NCBI GenBank assembly: GCA_946184295.1
Contig: CAMHEZ010000006.1
Coordinates: forward strand, 1-64,000
Reading direction: 5' to 3'
Length of the DNA stretch: 64,000 nt
Source: an uncultured Clostridia bacterium
GTDB lineage: Bacteria; Bacillota; Clostridia; Oscillospirales; Acutalibacteraceae
The notes beneath the pieces were generated by a model that saw only the letters and a list, made by a program, of their open reading frames with translations, was not told where the DNA came from and searched no databases. Below are positions 44,925 through 53,952 of this stretch, piece after piece (positions within the stretch are counted from its first letter, which is position 1; each line of letters starts with the position of its first letter). Both the position numbers and the translations under genes were made by a program.

Positions 44925-46418
44925 TTAGATAGAGAGCATATCGAGTACGGTTTCGCGCATGGTGGCACCTTCACAGACGCGGTCGAAGCGGACGGCCTTG
45001 CCTTTCAAACCGGCGAGCGGTGCGGGCGTGGGAACACCGGAAACATCGTGGAGCGCGTCGAGCATGGCAAATTCGTCACTGCCCACTTTATCCGCCGCGA
45101 TGGCGCCGAGTACGGCAGGGGCGAATTTATAGGGGCTGGCGGTGGAAGCGATGATGGTGGGAACGTCGCTGCCGTATTCTTTTGCGTACTGTTCATAGAC
45201 ATTGAGTGCCACGGCGGTATGCGTATCGGCGAGGTAATGCTGCGCGGTGAAGACCTCGTTGATGGTGGCCTGCGTGGCAGCGTCGTCGCAGCAGCCTGCC
45301 CAGAAGAGTTCCTTGATCTTTGCTTTTACATCTTCATCAACTTCATAACGGCCGGTGGCGGCGAGACTGTCCATCCAGCCCTTGACCTTCGCGCTGTCGC
45401 AGCCGGAAAGGTCATAGATGAGGCGTTCAAGGTTGCTGGAAATGAGAATGTCCATCGAGGGGGAGATGGTGGTGTGGAAGGGTCTGTTTCTGTCGTACAC
45501 GCCGGTATTGATGAAGTCGGTCAGGACGTTGTTGGCGTTGGAAGCGCAGATGAGCTTGTTGATGGAAAGTCCCATCTTCTTGGCGTAGTAGGCGGCCAGA
45601 ATGTTGCCGAAGTTGCCGGTGGGCACAACGACATTGACCTTGTCGCCCTGATTCTTGATGACGCCCTTGTTCATCAGATCGGCATAGGCCGAGATGTAGT
45701 AGACAATCTGCGGCGCGAGACGGCCCCAGTTGATGGAATTTGCGGAGGAGAAAGCCATGTTGTGCTGTGCCAGCTCTGCGGCGATTTCGGGATTGGTGAA
45801 GATTTGTTTTACGCCCGTCTGCGCGTCGTCGAAGTTACCCTTGATGGCACACACCCCGACATTGCCGCCCTCCTGCGTGACCATCTGGGTCTTCTGAATG
45901 GCGCTAACGCCCTCCACGGGATAGAAGACAATGATTCTGGTGCCGGGCACATCTTTAAAGCCTTCGAGCGCGGCCTTGCCTGTGTCACCGGAGGTGGCCA
46001 CGAGAATGACGATTTCCTTGCCGTCGCAGGTCTTTTTGACCGAGCGGGTGAGCAGGTGGGGCAGGAGCTGGAGCGCCATATCCTTGAAGGCACAGGTCGG
46101 GCCGTGCCACAGCTCCAGCACGAAGCGGTTCTCCGCGATATCGACCACGGGTGCCACGTCAGTGCCGCCGAATTTGTCGGTATACGCGCCGCTGACGCAC
46201 TCGCGCAGCTCGTCGGCGGTGAAGTCGGTGAGGTATTTGCCGAGGATGTTCACGGCTCTGTCGCGGTAATCCATCTTGGACGCGGCGAGCAGCTCGTCAT
46301 AGGAAAAGGAAGGGATTTCTTCCGGAACATACAGGCCGCCGTCGGGGGAAATGCCCGTGGCAATGGCCTGCGCCGCCGAAACCTTCACGGAGTTGTCTCT
46401 TGTGCTGGTGTAATTCAT
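44925..46418 (-). CDS. thrC: Threonine synthase
   Basis: 497 residues from the ATG at 46418. Converts O-phosphohomoserine to threonine with PLP; the cofactor lysine lies in GPTCAFKDMALQ, and SGDTGKAALEGF is the phosphate-binding loop. The length and the N-terminal YTSTRDNSVKVSAAQAI are typical of the long bacterial and fungal form. No threonine-pathway neighbours are present. Confidence 0.96.
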   Translation of the reverse strand: MNYTSTRDNSVKVSAAQAIATGISPDGGLYVPEEIPSFSYDELLAASKMDYRDRAVNILGKYLTDFTADELRECVSGAYTDKFGGTDVAPVVDIAENRFVLELWHGPTCAFKDMALQLLPHLLTRSVKKTCDGKEIVILVATSGDTGKAALEGFKDVPGTRIIVFYPVEGVSAIQKTQMVTQEGGNVGVCAIKGNFDDAQTGVKQIFTNPEIAAELAQHNMAFSSANSINWGRLAPQIVYYISAYADLMNKGVIKNQGDKVNVVVPTGNFGNILAAYYAKKMGLSINKLICASNANNVLTDFINTGVYDRNRPFHTTISPSMDILISSNLERLIYDLSGCDSAKVKGWMDSLAATGRYEVDEDVKAKIKELFWAGCCDDAATQATINEVFTAQHYLADTHTAVALNVYEQYAKEYGSDVPTIIASTASPYKFAPAVLGAIAADKVGSDEFAMLDALHDVSGVPTPAPLAGLKGKAVRFDRVCEGATMRETVLDMLSI

Positions 46419-46573
46419 AAACAATGACCTCGATTCCATCTGTCTGTCAATTTTTGTTAGGTAAAGTAGATTGTAAAAAGTTTAACAGATTTGAATCCCG
46501 ATGTCAACGGCATACCAAATAATTTATCACATGGCACAAAAATTTCGGATTTCAGCGCGGCGGTTTGGATTTT

Positions 46574-47173
46574 TTATGATTTAAGATTCAGCCATAAGGC
46601 GGGGCGGACGGCGATGTCGCTGTCGCCCACAGGACTGCCGTAGCCGTTGACGCCGCCGATGTAGTGGACATTGGCGGCATAGCTTGCCGAACCGCCGGGG
46701 GAACGCAGCCACCACGCCGATGCGCTCTTGCCCTTCTGACCAAGTGTTTTTTCCCGCACGGCATACGGGGAGGCATAGACCTTGCGGTCGATATCGAATG
46801 TGAAATACTGCTCCAGTTCTTCCAAGCTCAGCGCGAAAATTTTGTCCTGTGTGGCATTGCCGCCCTTGGTGTCGTACTTAGCGTTGTCTGCGTTGGGCAG
46901 ATGCACCGGCAGAATGGCCGCCTTTTCCTCATCGGTAAAGGCGCTGTCGAGAAATGCGCCGTTGAGCCAGCCGCGCAGGGAAGAGGTTTCCCATGTCACG
47001 TCGGCGAACTGCCCGTGATAGGCCATGCACTTGATCATCTTGTCCGTGATGAGCAGTGCCTTTCCGTCGCGCACCGCCAGCACCAGCCAGCGCAGCGGCA
47101 TGACCTCGCCGCCGGTGCCTTGAGGATACTGTCCAAATACGATTTTTTCACCGATAGTTGCCTGCCTTGCCAT
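46574..47173 (-). CDS. DUF6273 protein
   Basis: 199 residues. IVFGQYPQ near the start, WLVLAVRDGKALLITDKMI, and the C-terminal WWLRSPGG with VRPALWL are the marks of DUF6273, a formylglycine-generating-enzyme-like fold found in many gut clostridia, usually with no known activity. No signal peptide, so cytoplasmic. AGGAGTG precedes the ATG. Confidence 0.85.
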   Translation of the reverse strand: MARQATIGEKIVFGQYPQGTGGEVMPLRWLVLAVRDGKALLITDKMIKCMAYHGQFADVTWETSSLRGWLNGAFLDSAFTDEEKAAILPVHLPNADNAKYDTKGGNATQDKIFALSLEELEQYFTFDIDRKVYASPYAVREKTLGQKGKSASAWWLRSPGGSASYAANVHYIGGVNGYGSPVGDSDIAVRPALWLNLKS

Positions 47174-47318
47174 AGTGTTTCACTCCTGTTTTCATAAGAT
47201 AGGGATTTCCTTTATTATACGGCATAACAAGTGTTTTTTCAACCGGAATTTCACGCCTGACAAGCAAAATTTCCTTATTTTTTCCACTTTAACTGCTCAA
47301 CATCGGCAAAAAATCCAT

Positions 47319-47347
47319 TTGCAAATTTCTTGCGTGGGTGATACAAT
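47319..47347 (+). promoter_or_regulatory. Promoter of the MATE exporter leader
   Basis: TTGCAA and TACAAT with a 17-base spacer. Predicted start near 47354, upstream of the hairpin at 47370. Confidence 0.75.
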
Positions 47348-47369
47348 AAAGTCAAACAGAATTTGTGAC

Positions 47370-47421
47370 AAAGTGTGTGGCTCGAAAGCGTAAATCCGAC
47401 TTTTTGAGCCACACACTTTTT
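47370..47421 (+). terminator. Terminator-like hairpin in the MATE leader
   Basis: AAAGTGTGTGGCTC pairs with GAGCCACACACTTT around a loop of about 22 bases, and five T end the structure. It lies after the promoter and before the gene's own AGGAGG, so it would stop most transcripts unless opened: an attenuator layout. Confidence 0.75.
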
Positions 47422-47447
47422 GTGTTTACAGGAGGTTTTTTATCGTT

Positions 47448-48917
47448 ATGAGCAAGAAACACAAGAAGCATTCCGTTGCAAAATCCAAGCCGAAACGCGC
47501 ACCGCAAAAGGAAAAGAAAAACGCGTTTCTCGAGACACAGCCAGTCGGCGTGCTGATGCGCAAATACGCAGTACCCTGCATTATCTCACTGCTGGTAGCC
47601 GCGCTTTACAACATCGTTGATCAGATTTTCATTGCCAACGCCAGCTATCTCGGCTCCTACGGCAACGCCGCCAATACGGTGGTTTTCCCGCTGACGGTGG
47701 TCGCGCTGGCCATTGCCGTGATGATCGGGGACGGCTGCTGTGCGTTCGTGAGTATCTGTCTGGGCGCCAAGCAGAACGACAACGCTCACCGCAGCATTGG
47801 CAATGCGATTGTGCTGTGTGTGGCGTCGAGTGTCGTGCTGACAGCGATTTATCTGATTTTTCAGAATCCGATTCTCACGATGTTCGGCGGCCGGGTCAAT
47901 GCCGAGACCTTCGCGCAGTCCAAGGAGTATTTTCTATGGATTTCATTGGGGATTCCCTTTTATATGTTCGGACAGGCGATGAATCCCATCATTCGTTCCG
48001 ATGGCAGCCCGAAATTTGCCATGATCTCGACGCTGGCGGGCGCGGCAGTCAATATCGTGCTGGACCCGGTTTTCATTTTCGGCTGCAAATGGGGCATGAT
48101 GGGCGCGGCGGTCGCCACTGTGATGGGACAGATTCTCACGGCGGTGCTGGCGGTGTGGTATCTTTGCCACATGAAGGCCGTCCGATTGAAACGGGACAGC
48201 TTTGTGTGGCATGGCGCGCTGGTCAGAAAATTCCTCTCGCTGGGTATTTGCAGCTTTCTCTCGCAGATTTCGCTGGTGGCGGCGATGGCAGCCATCAACA
48301 ATATGCTGCGTCAATACGGCGCGGCTGACCCTGTTTTCGGGCAGGCGCAGTATGCGCAGATTCCCATGGCGGTGGTGGGCATCGTCATGAAGTTCTTCCA
48401 GATCGTCATCTCGATTTCGGTCGGTCTGGCGGCGGGTTGTATTCCGATTGTGGGTTACAATATCGGCGCCGGACGCAAGGACAGAGCTAAGGAGCTTTTC
48501 ACTAAGCTGCTGCTGGCACAGGCAGCGGTCGGTGCGGTCGCGCTGCTGATTGTGGAACTGCTTCCCAAGCAGCTCATCGGCATCTTCGGCGCGGCCAACG
48601 AGAGCATTTATTACACCCAATTCGCGGTGAAGTCCTTCCGGATTTACCTGTGTATGATGATCTTTGCCTGTGTCAACAAGGGCACTTTTATCTATCTGCA
48701 ATCGCTGGGCAAGGCGGTCACATCTACGCTGCTGTCGATGGTGCGTGAGATTGTGTTTGGCGTGGGATTTGCGCTGCTGCTGCCGGTGTTCTTCGGACTG
48801 AACGGCGTGTTGTACTCCATGCCGGTATCGGATATCCTCACCTTCATGATTTCGGCGGTTGTCATTTGGTACACCTACCGGGAACTCAGTGACAAGACCA
48901 AGCTGCCGCAGGCGTGA
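47448..48917 (+). CDS. MATE-family multidrug efflux transporter
   Basis: 489 residues with a basic 30-residue start and 12 membrane helices in two related halves; VGVLMRKYAVPCIISLLV starts the first and IVDQIF and PIVGYNIGAGR are family motifs. Uses Na+ or H+ to expel cationic compounds. AGGAGG lies 10 bases upstream of the ATG. Expression probably depends on the leader hairpin at 47370. Confidence 0.92.
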   Translation: MSKKHKKHSVAKSKPKRAPQKEKKNAFLETQPVGVLMRKYAVPCIISLLVAALYNIVDQIFIANASYLGSYGNAANTVVFPLTVVALAIAVMIGDGCCAFVSICLGAKQNDNAHRSIGNAIVLCVASSVVLTAIYLIFQNPILTMFGGRVNAETFAQSKEYFLWISLGIPFYMFGQAMNPIIRSDGSPKFAMISTLAGAAVNIVLDPVFIFGCKWGMMGAAVATVMGQILTAVLAVWYLCHMKAVRLKRDSFVWHGALVRKFLSLGICSFLSQISLVAAMAAINNMLRQYGAADPVFGQAQYAQIPMAVVGIVMKFFQIVISISVGLAAGCIPIVGYNIGAGRKDRAKELFTKLLLAQAAVGAVALLIVELLPKQLIGIFGAANESIYYTQFAVKSFRIYLCMMIFACVNKGTFIYLQSLGKAVTSTLLSMVREIVFGVGFALLLPVFFGLNGVLYSMPVSDILTFMISAVVIWYTYRELSDKTKLPQA

Positions 48918-48949
48918 GCCGGACGGTGCTGACAAGAGAAGAAACGATA

Positions 48950-48997
48950 ACCCGCCGGGTCGCGTGATATTTTTCGCGACTTGGCGGGTGATTTCTT
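48950..48997 (+). terminator. Terminator after the MATE gene
   Basis: ACCCGCC and GTCGCG pair with CGCGAC and GGCGGGT; ATTTCTTTTG follows. Confidence 0.75.
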
Positions 48998-49009
48998 TTG
49001 GCTTTTCTC

Positions 49010-49038
49010 TTGCAATATGGCATATTTTGCGGTATAAT
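49010..49038 (+). promoter_or_regulatory. Promoter of the second Rpn-like gene
   Basis: TTGCAA and TATAAT with a 17-base spacer. Confidence 0.8.
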
Positions 49039-49067
49039 AAAAGTGAAGACGGAAGGAGTGATTCCCG

Positions 49068-49943
49068 ATGAATGCAGACCGGCCGATTGTCAAGCTCAAA
49101 CTGGATGTGATTTTCAAAAGGGTATTTGGCAATGAGAACAATAAAGACATTATTGCGGCGTTTCTTTCGGCGCTGCTGGAAATTCCACGGGAGAGCATCG
49201 AAGAAATTTACATTAACAATGTAGAACTCGCACCGGAATATTTTGACCAGAAATTCAGCCGCCTCGATCTCAGGATGGAGGTGGACGGCAGAATCGTCAA
49301 TGTGGAAATGCAGGTCAACCGCGAAGACAATTTTCAGGAACGCACACTTTTCTATTGGGCGAAAATGTATGGAGAAGAACTCAAAACGGGAGAAGAATAC
49401 GGATTGCTCAAACCAACCGTGTGTATCAATATCGTCAATTTTGATTTATTTGACTGTGAAGATTATCATTCTCATTTCAAAGTGATGGAGAAAGAGCGGC
49501 ATGAGGTGCTGTCGGATAAATTCGCCATTCATTTTTTTGAATTGAAAAAGATAGACAATGTGAAGAAAAATCAGGCTATGGAAGACTGGCTTCATCTGAT
49601 TAACGCCGAAACGGAGGGAGATTTAATGGAAATTCAGAAGACAACAGCCATTCCCGAAGTAAAGAATACCATCGTCATGCTGCGTCAGCTCAGCGCGGAT
49701 GAGAAGGTGCGCCAAGAGGCTTACTACCGCGAGAAGCGTCTGCACGACGAAGCCTCCGCACTGGGCACCGCAAGGCGTGAAGGTCTGGCCGAAGGTATGG
49801 AAAAAGGCAGAGCCGAGGGTAGAGCCCAGGGTAGAGCCGAGGGTAGAGCCGAGGGCATGATGGAGGCACGGCAGGCTTTTGCAGTGAGAATGCGCGAGAT
49901 GGGTATGGACGAAGTGCAGATTCGTGAGCTGCTCGGCGAGTAA
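49068..49943 (+). CDS. Rpn-family PD-(D/E)XK nuclease-like protein
   Basis: 291 residues. LKLDVIFKRVFGNENNKDI and FSRLDLRMEVDGRIVNVEMQ hold the Asp and Glu-x-Gln of the nuclease core. After a helical middle, an EGRA repeat tract (EGRAEGRAQGRAEGRAEG) and a C-terminal helix (MREMGMDEVQIRELL) close the protein. Often annotated as a transposase, but no element ends are present. Own promoter and terminator. Same design as the gene at 29280, with a differing repeat. Confidence 0.85.
   Translation: MNADRPIVKLKLDVIFKRVFGNENNKDIIAAFLSALLEIPRESIEEIYINNVELAPEYFDQKFSRLDLRMEVDGRIVNVEMQVNREDNFQERTLFYWAKMYGEELKTGEEYGLLKPTVCINIVNFDLFDCEDYHSHFKVMEKERHEVLSDKFAIHFFELKKIDNVKKNQAMEDWLHLINAETEGDLMEIQKTTAIPEVKNTIVMLRQLSADEKVRQEAYYREKRLHDEASALGTARREGLAEGMEKGRAEGRAQGRAEGRAEGMMEARQAFAVRMREMGMDEVQIRELLGE
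49804..49857. repeat. 12-base tandem repeat encoding EGRA units
   Basis: Four to five near-identical units of GGTAGAGCCGAG (one with CAG for GAG, the first diverged) in frame inside the Rpn-like gene. Confidence 0.85.
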
Positions 49944-49967
49944 GTTTTTCAAATCAGGATAACGCAG

Positions 49968-50023
49968 AATCCCCTCTCTTTGGCAGCAGTGAGTTGTGCT
50001 GACGAAGGGAGGGGATTTCTGTT
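49968..50023. terminator. Bidirectional terminator
   Basis: AATCCCCTC pairs with GAGGGGATT, with further pairing (GCAGCA/TGCTG) inside; located between convergent genes. Confidence 0.8.
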
Positions 50024-50211
50024 TATTCGTCCGGGGTAGCAGATTTCCTTGCAATCTTGATTTCTCCGTGTTTGGCTTCGTACTGCTCGATACAATCGCG
50101 TATCAGAATCAATATCTGGCTGTTGGCCGAGCGTCCTTCATAGTCGGCTACCACGTGTAATTTATGCAGCATCTTGCTGTCTATGCGTATGGATAAACTT
50201 TTATTAGCCAT
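50023..50211 (-). CDS. Small ribbon-helix-helix protein
   Basis: 62 residues. KSLSIRIDSKMLHKLHVVAD followed by two helices (EGRSANSQILILIRDCIEQY) is an Arc/MetJ-type DNA-binding fold. GGGGAA lies 9 bases upstream of the ATG at 50211. No toxin gene lies next to it, so it is probably a stand-alone regulator rather than an antitoxin. Confidence 0.75.
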   Translation of the reverse strand: MANKSLSIRIDSKMLHKLHVVADYEGRSANSQILILIRDCIEQYEAKHGEIKIARKSATPDE

Positions 50212-50321
50212 CATTGTTCCCCATTTCTTGATTGTGGAATAAATATGGCTTTATTTTATGTTTATTTTCTGTTACAATGTTTATATTGGATATAAAACAT
50301 ATCTGAAATATATCTGTTTCT

Positions 50322-50849
50322 TTACAGCTCTGTCTGCGACACCCGCTTCGGTGCCCGGTCGGCGGGCAGCAGGAGCGCATGGGTGAATTTTTCCGCGCCG
50401 GTGGACGAGATGTCGCCGCCGATGACCTTGCCGTCGGCAATCAGCAGCGTGGCCTTGACGTTGCGAGGAATACCGGGGTAATTTTTGACAGAGTAGACCC
50501 ACTTTTTGGCCTTGGCGCCCCGGTATTTGTCCAGGTCAAAGCCCAGCGGCTTTTGCAGGTCGTTGTATTCCTGAAACGTCTCGTCAAATACGGCGGGAAT
50601 GATGATGTCACGCGCTTCGAGCGGATCGTCGTCGATTTCCCAGCCGAACTGTGCGAGAAAATTGACGCGGTCTGTGCCGGTACGGGCATTGATCAGAAAT
50701 TGTCCCACGGAGGTGGTGGCGTTGGCGGAAGTGTTTTGCGTGCCGCTTTTGGGCGAGAAAATATACCACAGCGTCGCGGCAAAGCACAGCAGACCGATGA
50801 CCAGAATTACCAGCTCCGCTTTTGAGGTCTTAAAGGTTTTGATAAACAT
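50322..50849 (-). CDS. DUF4830 membrane-anchored protein
   Basis: 175 residues from the ATG at 50849 with GGGAGGA upstream. One N-terminal helix at about 12-30, then an external domain containing FGWEIDDDPLEARDIIIP, the EYNDLQKPLGFDLDKYRG motif and IADGKVIGGDISS, the pattern of DUF4830. Function unknown. Confidence 0.8.
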   Translation of the reverse strand: MFIKTFKTSKAELVILVIGLLCFAATLWYIFSPKSGTQNTSANATTSVGQFLINARTGTDRVNFLAQFGWEIDDDPLEARDIIIPAVFDETFQEYNDLQKPLGFDLDKYRGAKAKKWVYSVKNYPGIPRNVKATLLIADGKVIGGDISSTGAEKFTHALLLPADRAPKRVSQTEL

Positions 50850-50938
50850 ATGGATTCCTCCCGATGACATTTTTTTGACGGTCGGTAAAATATACGTCAG
50901 GAGGGGGGAAATCTTGCTTGTCCTTCTGAGAAAATGCC

Positions 50939-50977
50939 AAAAAAGCTGTCAGACGGCTCCGTTGCCGTTGACAGCTT
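50939..50977 (-). terminator. Terminator of the cytidylate-kinase-like gene
   Basis: On the minus strand AAGCTGTCAACGGC pairs with GCCGTCTGACAGCTT, ending in six T. Confidence 0.88.
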
Positions 50978-50987
50978 GAGATTGGTA

Positions 50988-51590
50988 TTACAGATTTGCC
51001 AGCTCTATGATGATATCGGCACATCTGCCGTAGTCGATCGTGGCGGTGTTGAGCATGATGTCGTAATTGGTGGCGGCGCTCCACTTGTTGTCGGTGAAGA
51101 ACTGGTAGTAATTGCGACGCTGTTTGTCCTTGCGCTGGATAAAGACCTCCGCCTTGCTGTGGGAGACGTCCTCCAGCGAGACGGTGCGTTCAATGCGGTT
51201 TTCCATTGACGAGGAATAGATGAAGGTGCGCAGAATCGGTCGGACGTCACTGAGAATGACGTCAGCGCAGCGACCCATGAAGATGCCGCCATCATGCTCC
51301 TTGCAGAGACGGCGCATAGCTTCCGAGACCGCGAAATACGTGCGGTAGATGGCAGATTGTTCGTAATCGCCGGTGGTGGAAAACATCGACAGATTGTAAA
51401 TCAGACTGCCGACATAATTTTCGTCGTAGTTGCGCAACAGTCCCACATCAACGCCGAAGTCCTCCGCCGCCTTGAGAATGATTTCGTTGTCAAAAAACGG
51501 CACGCCTGTTTTCTGAGAGAGCTGCATAGCAACTTCCCGTCCGCCGCTGCCGAAGGTTCGGTCGATTGTAATGGTTTTCAATGTTGTCAT
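50988..51590 (-). CDS. Cytidylate-kinase-like family protein
   Basis: 200 residues, the usual length of this family. P-loop region DRTFGSGGREVA near residues 10-20, QKTGVPFFDNEII, GGIFMGRCAD and the RIERTVS lid region are all present. It is not the housekeeping cytidylate kinase; members of this group have mostly unknown substrates. The gene at 7300 is a shortened paralogue. Promoter at 51624-51652. Confidence 0.85.
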   Translation of the reverse strand: MTTLKTITIDRTFGSGGREVAMQLSQKTGVPFFDNEIILKAAEDFGVDVGLLRNYDENYVGSLIYNLSMFSTTGDYEQSAIYRTYFAVSEAMRRLCKEHDGGIFMGRCADVILSDVRPILRTFIYSSSMENRIERTVSLEDVSHSKAEVFIQRKDKQRRNYYQFFTDNKWSAATNYDIMLNTATIDYGRCADIIIELANL

Positions 51591-51623
51591 TCCTCCTTTT
51601 TGAATGTGCCAATTGCTATGTTG

Positions 51624-51652
51624 ATTATACTATATTTCTGACGAATTTGCAA
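51624..51652 (-). promoter_or_regulatory. Promoter of the cytidylate-kinase-like gene
   Basis: Minus-strand TTGCAA (51652-51647) and TATAAT (51629-51624), 17-base spacer. Confidence 0.85.
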
Positions 51653-51950
51653 GATTTTTTATTAATTTTTCATAAAACACTTTTCTTTACTGATAGCAAT
51701 GCGGGCAAATTTTCACAAGCACTTGAAAAGATTAGACAGATATGCCAAAAACATGTGATAAAAAATATAATTTTTAGTGAAGGAAATGTGATTTCGATGA
51801 GTTTTTACACAAAAAATGCGTTTCATAATGATCGGTAATGATAATTATTTGTCAATTGGTTACAAAATCGTTTCAACGGAATAGGCAATTCGTTACAAAG
51901 ATTACACAATGATTACAATTTCATGCCCAATTTATGATGGATTCTTCCCA

Positions 51951-51979
51951 TTGATTTTGAACAAAAGTTGTTATATAAT
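51951..51979 (+). promoter_or_regulatory. Promoter of the tail-lysozyme gene
   Basis: TTGATT and TATAAT with a 17-base spacer. Confidence 0.8.
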
Positions 51980-52052
51980 GTTTACCTAATCGGAAAATTC
52001 CGATGATGAGAAATCTATCAATTGACAAAAAAGACGGAAGGTGTTTGGTACA

Positions 52053-53735
52053 ATGCACTTGGCAAACAAAATCGGCGGACGTACAACGGCATTCTTTGAG
52101 AAGATCAAGAAATCGACGGCTGTTTTACTGGTCATGCTCATGCTGGTGGCAGCGATTCCCCAAGGATACATATCGGCTCGCAGCGCCTCCACCAATGAAA
52201 CCCTTGTTTTCAGATATCTGGTTGACGTGATGGGACTCAATACTGCGGCAGCCTGCGGTGTGCTGGCCAACATCGAGTATGAATCCAATTTCAATCCCAC
52301 GAGAGTGGGGGACAACGGGACAAGCTACGGCATCTGCCAGTGGCACTACAGCCGCAAAACGAATCTCATGAAGTATTGCGAAACAAACGGATTGGATTAC
52401 ACGTCACTGGAAGGGCAGCTTTCGTTCCTGGACTATGAACTGAAAAAAAGCTACAAGGGCATCTACAATTATCTCAAGTCGGTTTCCAATGACGCGCAGG
52501 GCGCTTACAACGCGGGCTACTATTGGTGCTATCATTTTGAGATCCCGTTGAACTATGGCCGCGTGTCTGTTTTCAGAGGCAATCTCGCCAGGAATACCTA
52601 TTGGCCGGCTTACCGCAACGGCGGCGCAGCGGCGCAGCCTGTCAGTATGGATCCCCGTGATTACAAGGTTTCCTTCAGCCGCGTGCTGAAATATACGGGC
52701 GGTAGTCTGATGAACGGCACCGATGTCAAGTATGTTCAGGTTTGTCTCAGACATCTCGGTTATCAGATCGACGTGGACGGCTATTACGGTTCCGGCACGT
52801 CTTCTGTCGTTAAAAAGTTCCAGAAGGATTCCGGACTGACCGCTGACGGTATTTGTGGCTCTTCTACGTGGAACGCATTGGTCAAGGCCGTCACCGTAGA
52901 GGGCGGTTCTCTCAGCATTACCACGCAGCCCACGGATTGCACCGCCAAGTTGGGCGGTACCGTCAGCTTCACAGTGAAAGCTGCGGGCGAGGGATTGACC
53001 TATCAGTGGCAGCTCAGCGACGACGCAGGGAAGACTTGGCGCGACAGCACCGTTAAGACTGCCAATTACGCCGCTACTTTGACCAAGGACAATATTGATC
53101 GCAAGGTGCGCTGCGTGGTCAAGGACAAGAACGGGAAGAAGGTAACTTCCGCGGCAGCTTCTATGAAGTTGCTGGATGCGGAGATCACTAAGCAGCCGGT
53201 CGATGCCGGTGCCGCGCTGGGCGAGACTGTCATCTTTAAGCTGACGGCAGTGGGCAGCAATCTGACCTACCAGTGGCAGCTCAGCGACGACGGTGGCAAG
53301 ACATGGCGCAACAGCAGCGTCAAGACGTCCTATTACGCTGTTACCGTTACCGAGGAGAATGACGGCCGCTGTCTGCGTTGCATCGTCATTGACAAAAACG
53401 GCGGTCAGGTGATTTCGAATACCGTGACGATGAAGGCTACTTCCGGCGTCAAGCCCGCCAATACTACGCTGGCGATTACCTCTCAGCCTGTAAACTGCAA
53501 CGCCAAGATCGGGGGCGAGGTCAGCTTCACCGTCAAGGCAAGCGGTACCGGCTTGACCTATCAGTGGCAGCTCAGCGATGACGCGGGCAAAACATGGCGC
53601 AGCAGCGCGGTGACGACAAACCGCTATGTTACAACCATGAGCGATGTCAAAAACGGTCGTTATGTGCGTTGTATTGTGACGGACAAGAACGGCAAAACCG
53701 TGACATCCAAGTCGGCCGTGATGAGAGCCGCGTAA
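52053..53735 (+). CDS. Secreted phage-tail-lysozyme/peptidoglycan-binding protein with three Ig-like repeats
   Basis: 560 residues. A signal segment at about 10-40 is followed by a tail-tip-lysozyme-like domain (about 45-195; CGVLANIEYESNFNP, GTSYGICQWHYSRK with the catalytic-type Glu), a PG_binding_1 domain (about 218-283; VQVCLRHLGYQIDVDGYYG, STWNALVKA) and three repeats of about 90 residues containing LTYQWQLSDD and GKTWR. It likely cuts or remodels cell wall while the repeats hold it at the surface. The ATG at 52053 follows GGAAGG. Confidence 0.85.
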   Translation: MHLANKIGGRTTAFFEKIKKSTAVLLVMLMLVAAIPQGYISARSASTNETLVFRYLVDVMGLNTAAACGVLANIEYESNFNPTRVGDNGTSYGICQWHYSRKTNLMKYCETNGLDYTSLEGQLSFLDYELKKSYKGIYNYLKSVSNDAQGAYNAGYYWCYHFEIPLNYGRVSVFRGNLARNTYWPAYRNGGAAAQPVSMDPRDYKVSFSRVLKYTGGSLMNGTDVKYVQVCLRHLGYQIDVDGYYGSGTSSVVKKFQKDSGLTADGICGSSTWNALVKAVTVEGGSLSITTQPTDCTAKLGGTVSFTVKAAGEGLTYQWQLSDDAGKTWRDSTVKTANYAATLTKDNIDRKVRCVVKDKNGKKVTSAAASMKLLDAEITKQPVDAGAALGETVIFKLTAVGSNLTYQWQLSDDGGKTWRNSSVKTSYYAVTVTEENDGRCLRCIVIDKNGGQVISNTVTMKATSGVKPANTTLAITSQPVNCNAKIGGEVSFTVKASGTGLTYQWQLSDDAGKTWRSSAVTTNRYVTTMSDVKNGRYVRCIVTDKNGKTVTSKSAVMRAA

Positions 53736-53775
53736 TCATAGCGACGCAGCGTGAGAAGCCATATTAAAAAAATGT

Positions 53776-53812
53776 CCGGGTTGATTCTCTATGCAATCAG
53801 CCCGGTTTTTTT
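53776..53812 (+). terminator. Terminator after the tail-lysozyme gene
   Basis: CCGGGTTGATT pairs with AATCAGCCCGG and is followed by seven T. Confidence 0.93.
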
Positions 53813-53874
53813 GAATATTTTTTAATAAATGAAAAAAAGTCCTGCCGGGAAAGCCGCTAAATCGCGGATTATTG

Positions 53875-53903
53875 TTGACTTGACAGCAAAAAAATGCTAT
53901 GAT
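53875..53903 (+). promoter_or_regulatory. Promoter of the CAP-domain gene
   Basis: TTGACT and TATGAT with a 17-base spacer, about 50 bases before the GTG start. Confidence 0.75.
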
Positions 53904-53952
53904 GGGATGGTTGGATAAACTCATATTTATGATGTTACAGGAGGTTATTGCT

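Larger units (their letters stand above)
51591..52052. other. AT-rich intergenic region of 462 bases with two promoters
   Basis: Carries the divergent promoters at 51624-51652 and 51951-51979. Between 51859 and 51930 the motif TTACAA/TTACACAA recurs four times (GGTTACAAAA, CGTTACAAAG, GATTACACAA, GATTACAATT). I see no convincing gene. Confidence 0.6.

Noticed and set aside
44895-46427. Long plus-strand open frame of about 510 codons opposite thrC
   Set aside because: It is the antisense shadow of threonine synthase; it lacks a ribosome site and its sequence is compositionally odd.
51797-51838. 13-codon frame with GAAGGAAA upstream
   Set aside because: Very short and in an AT-rich gap; chance occurrence is likely.
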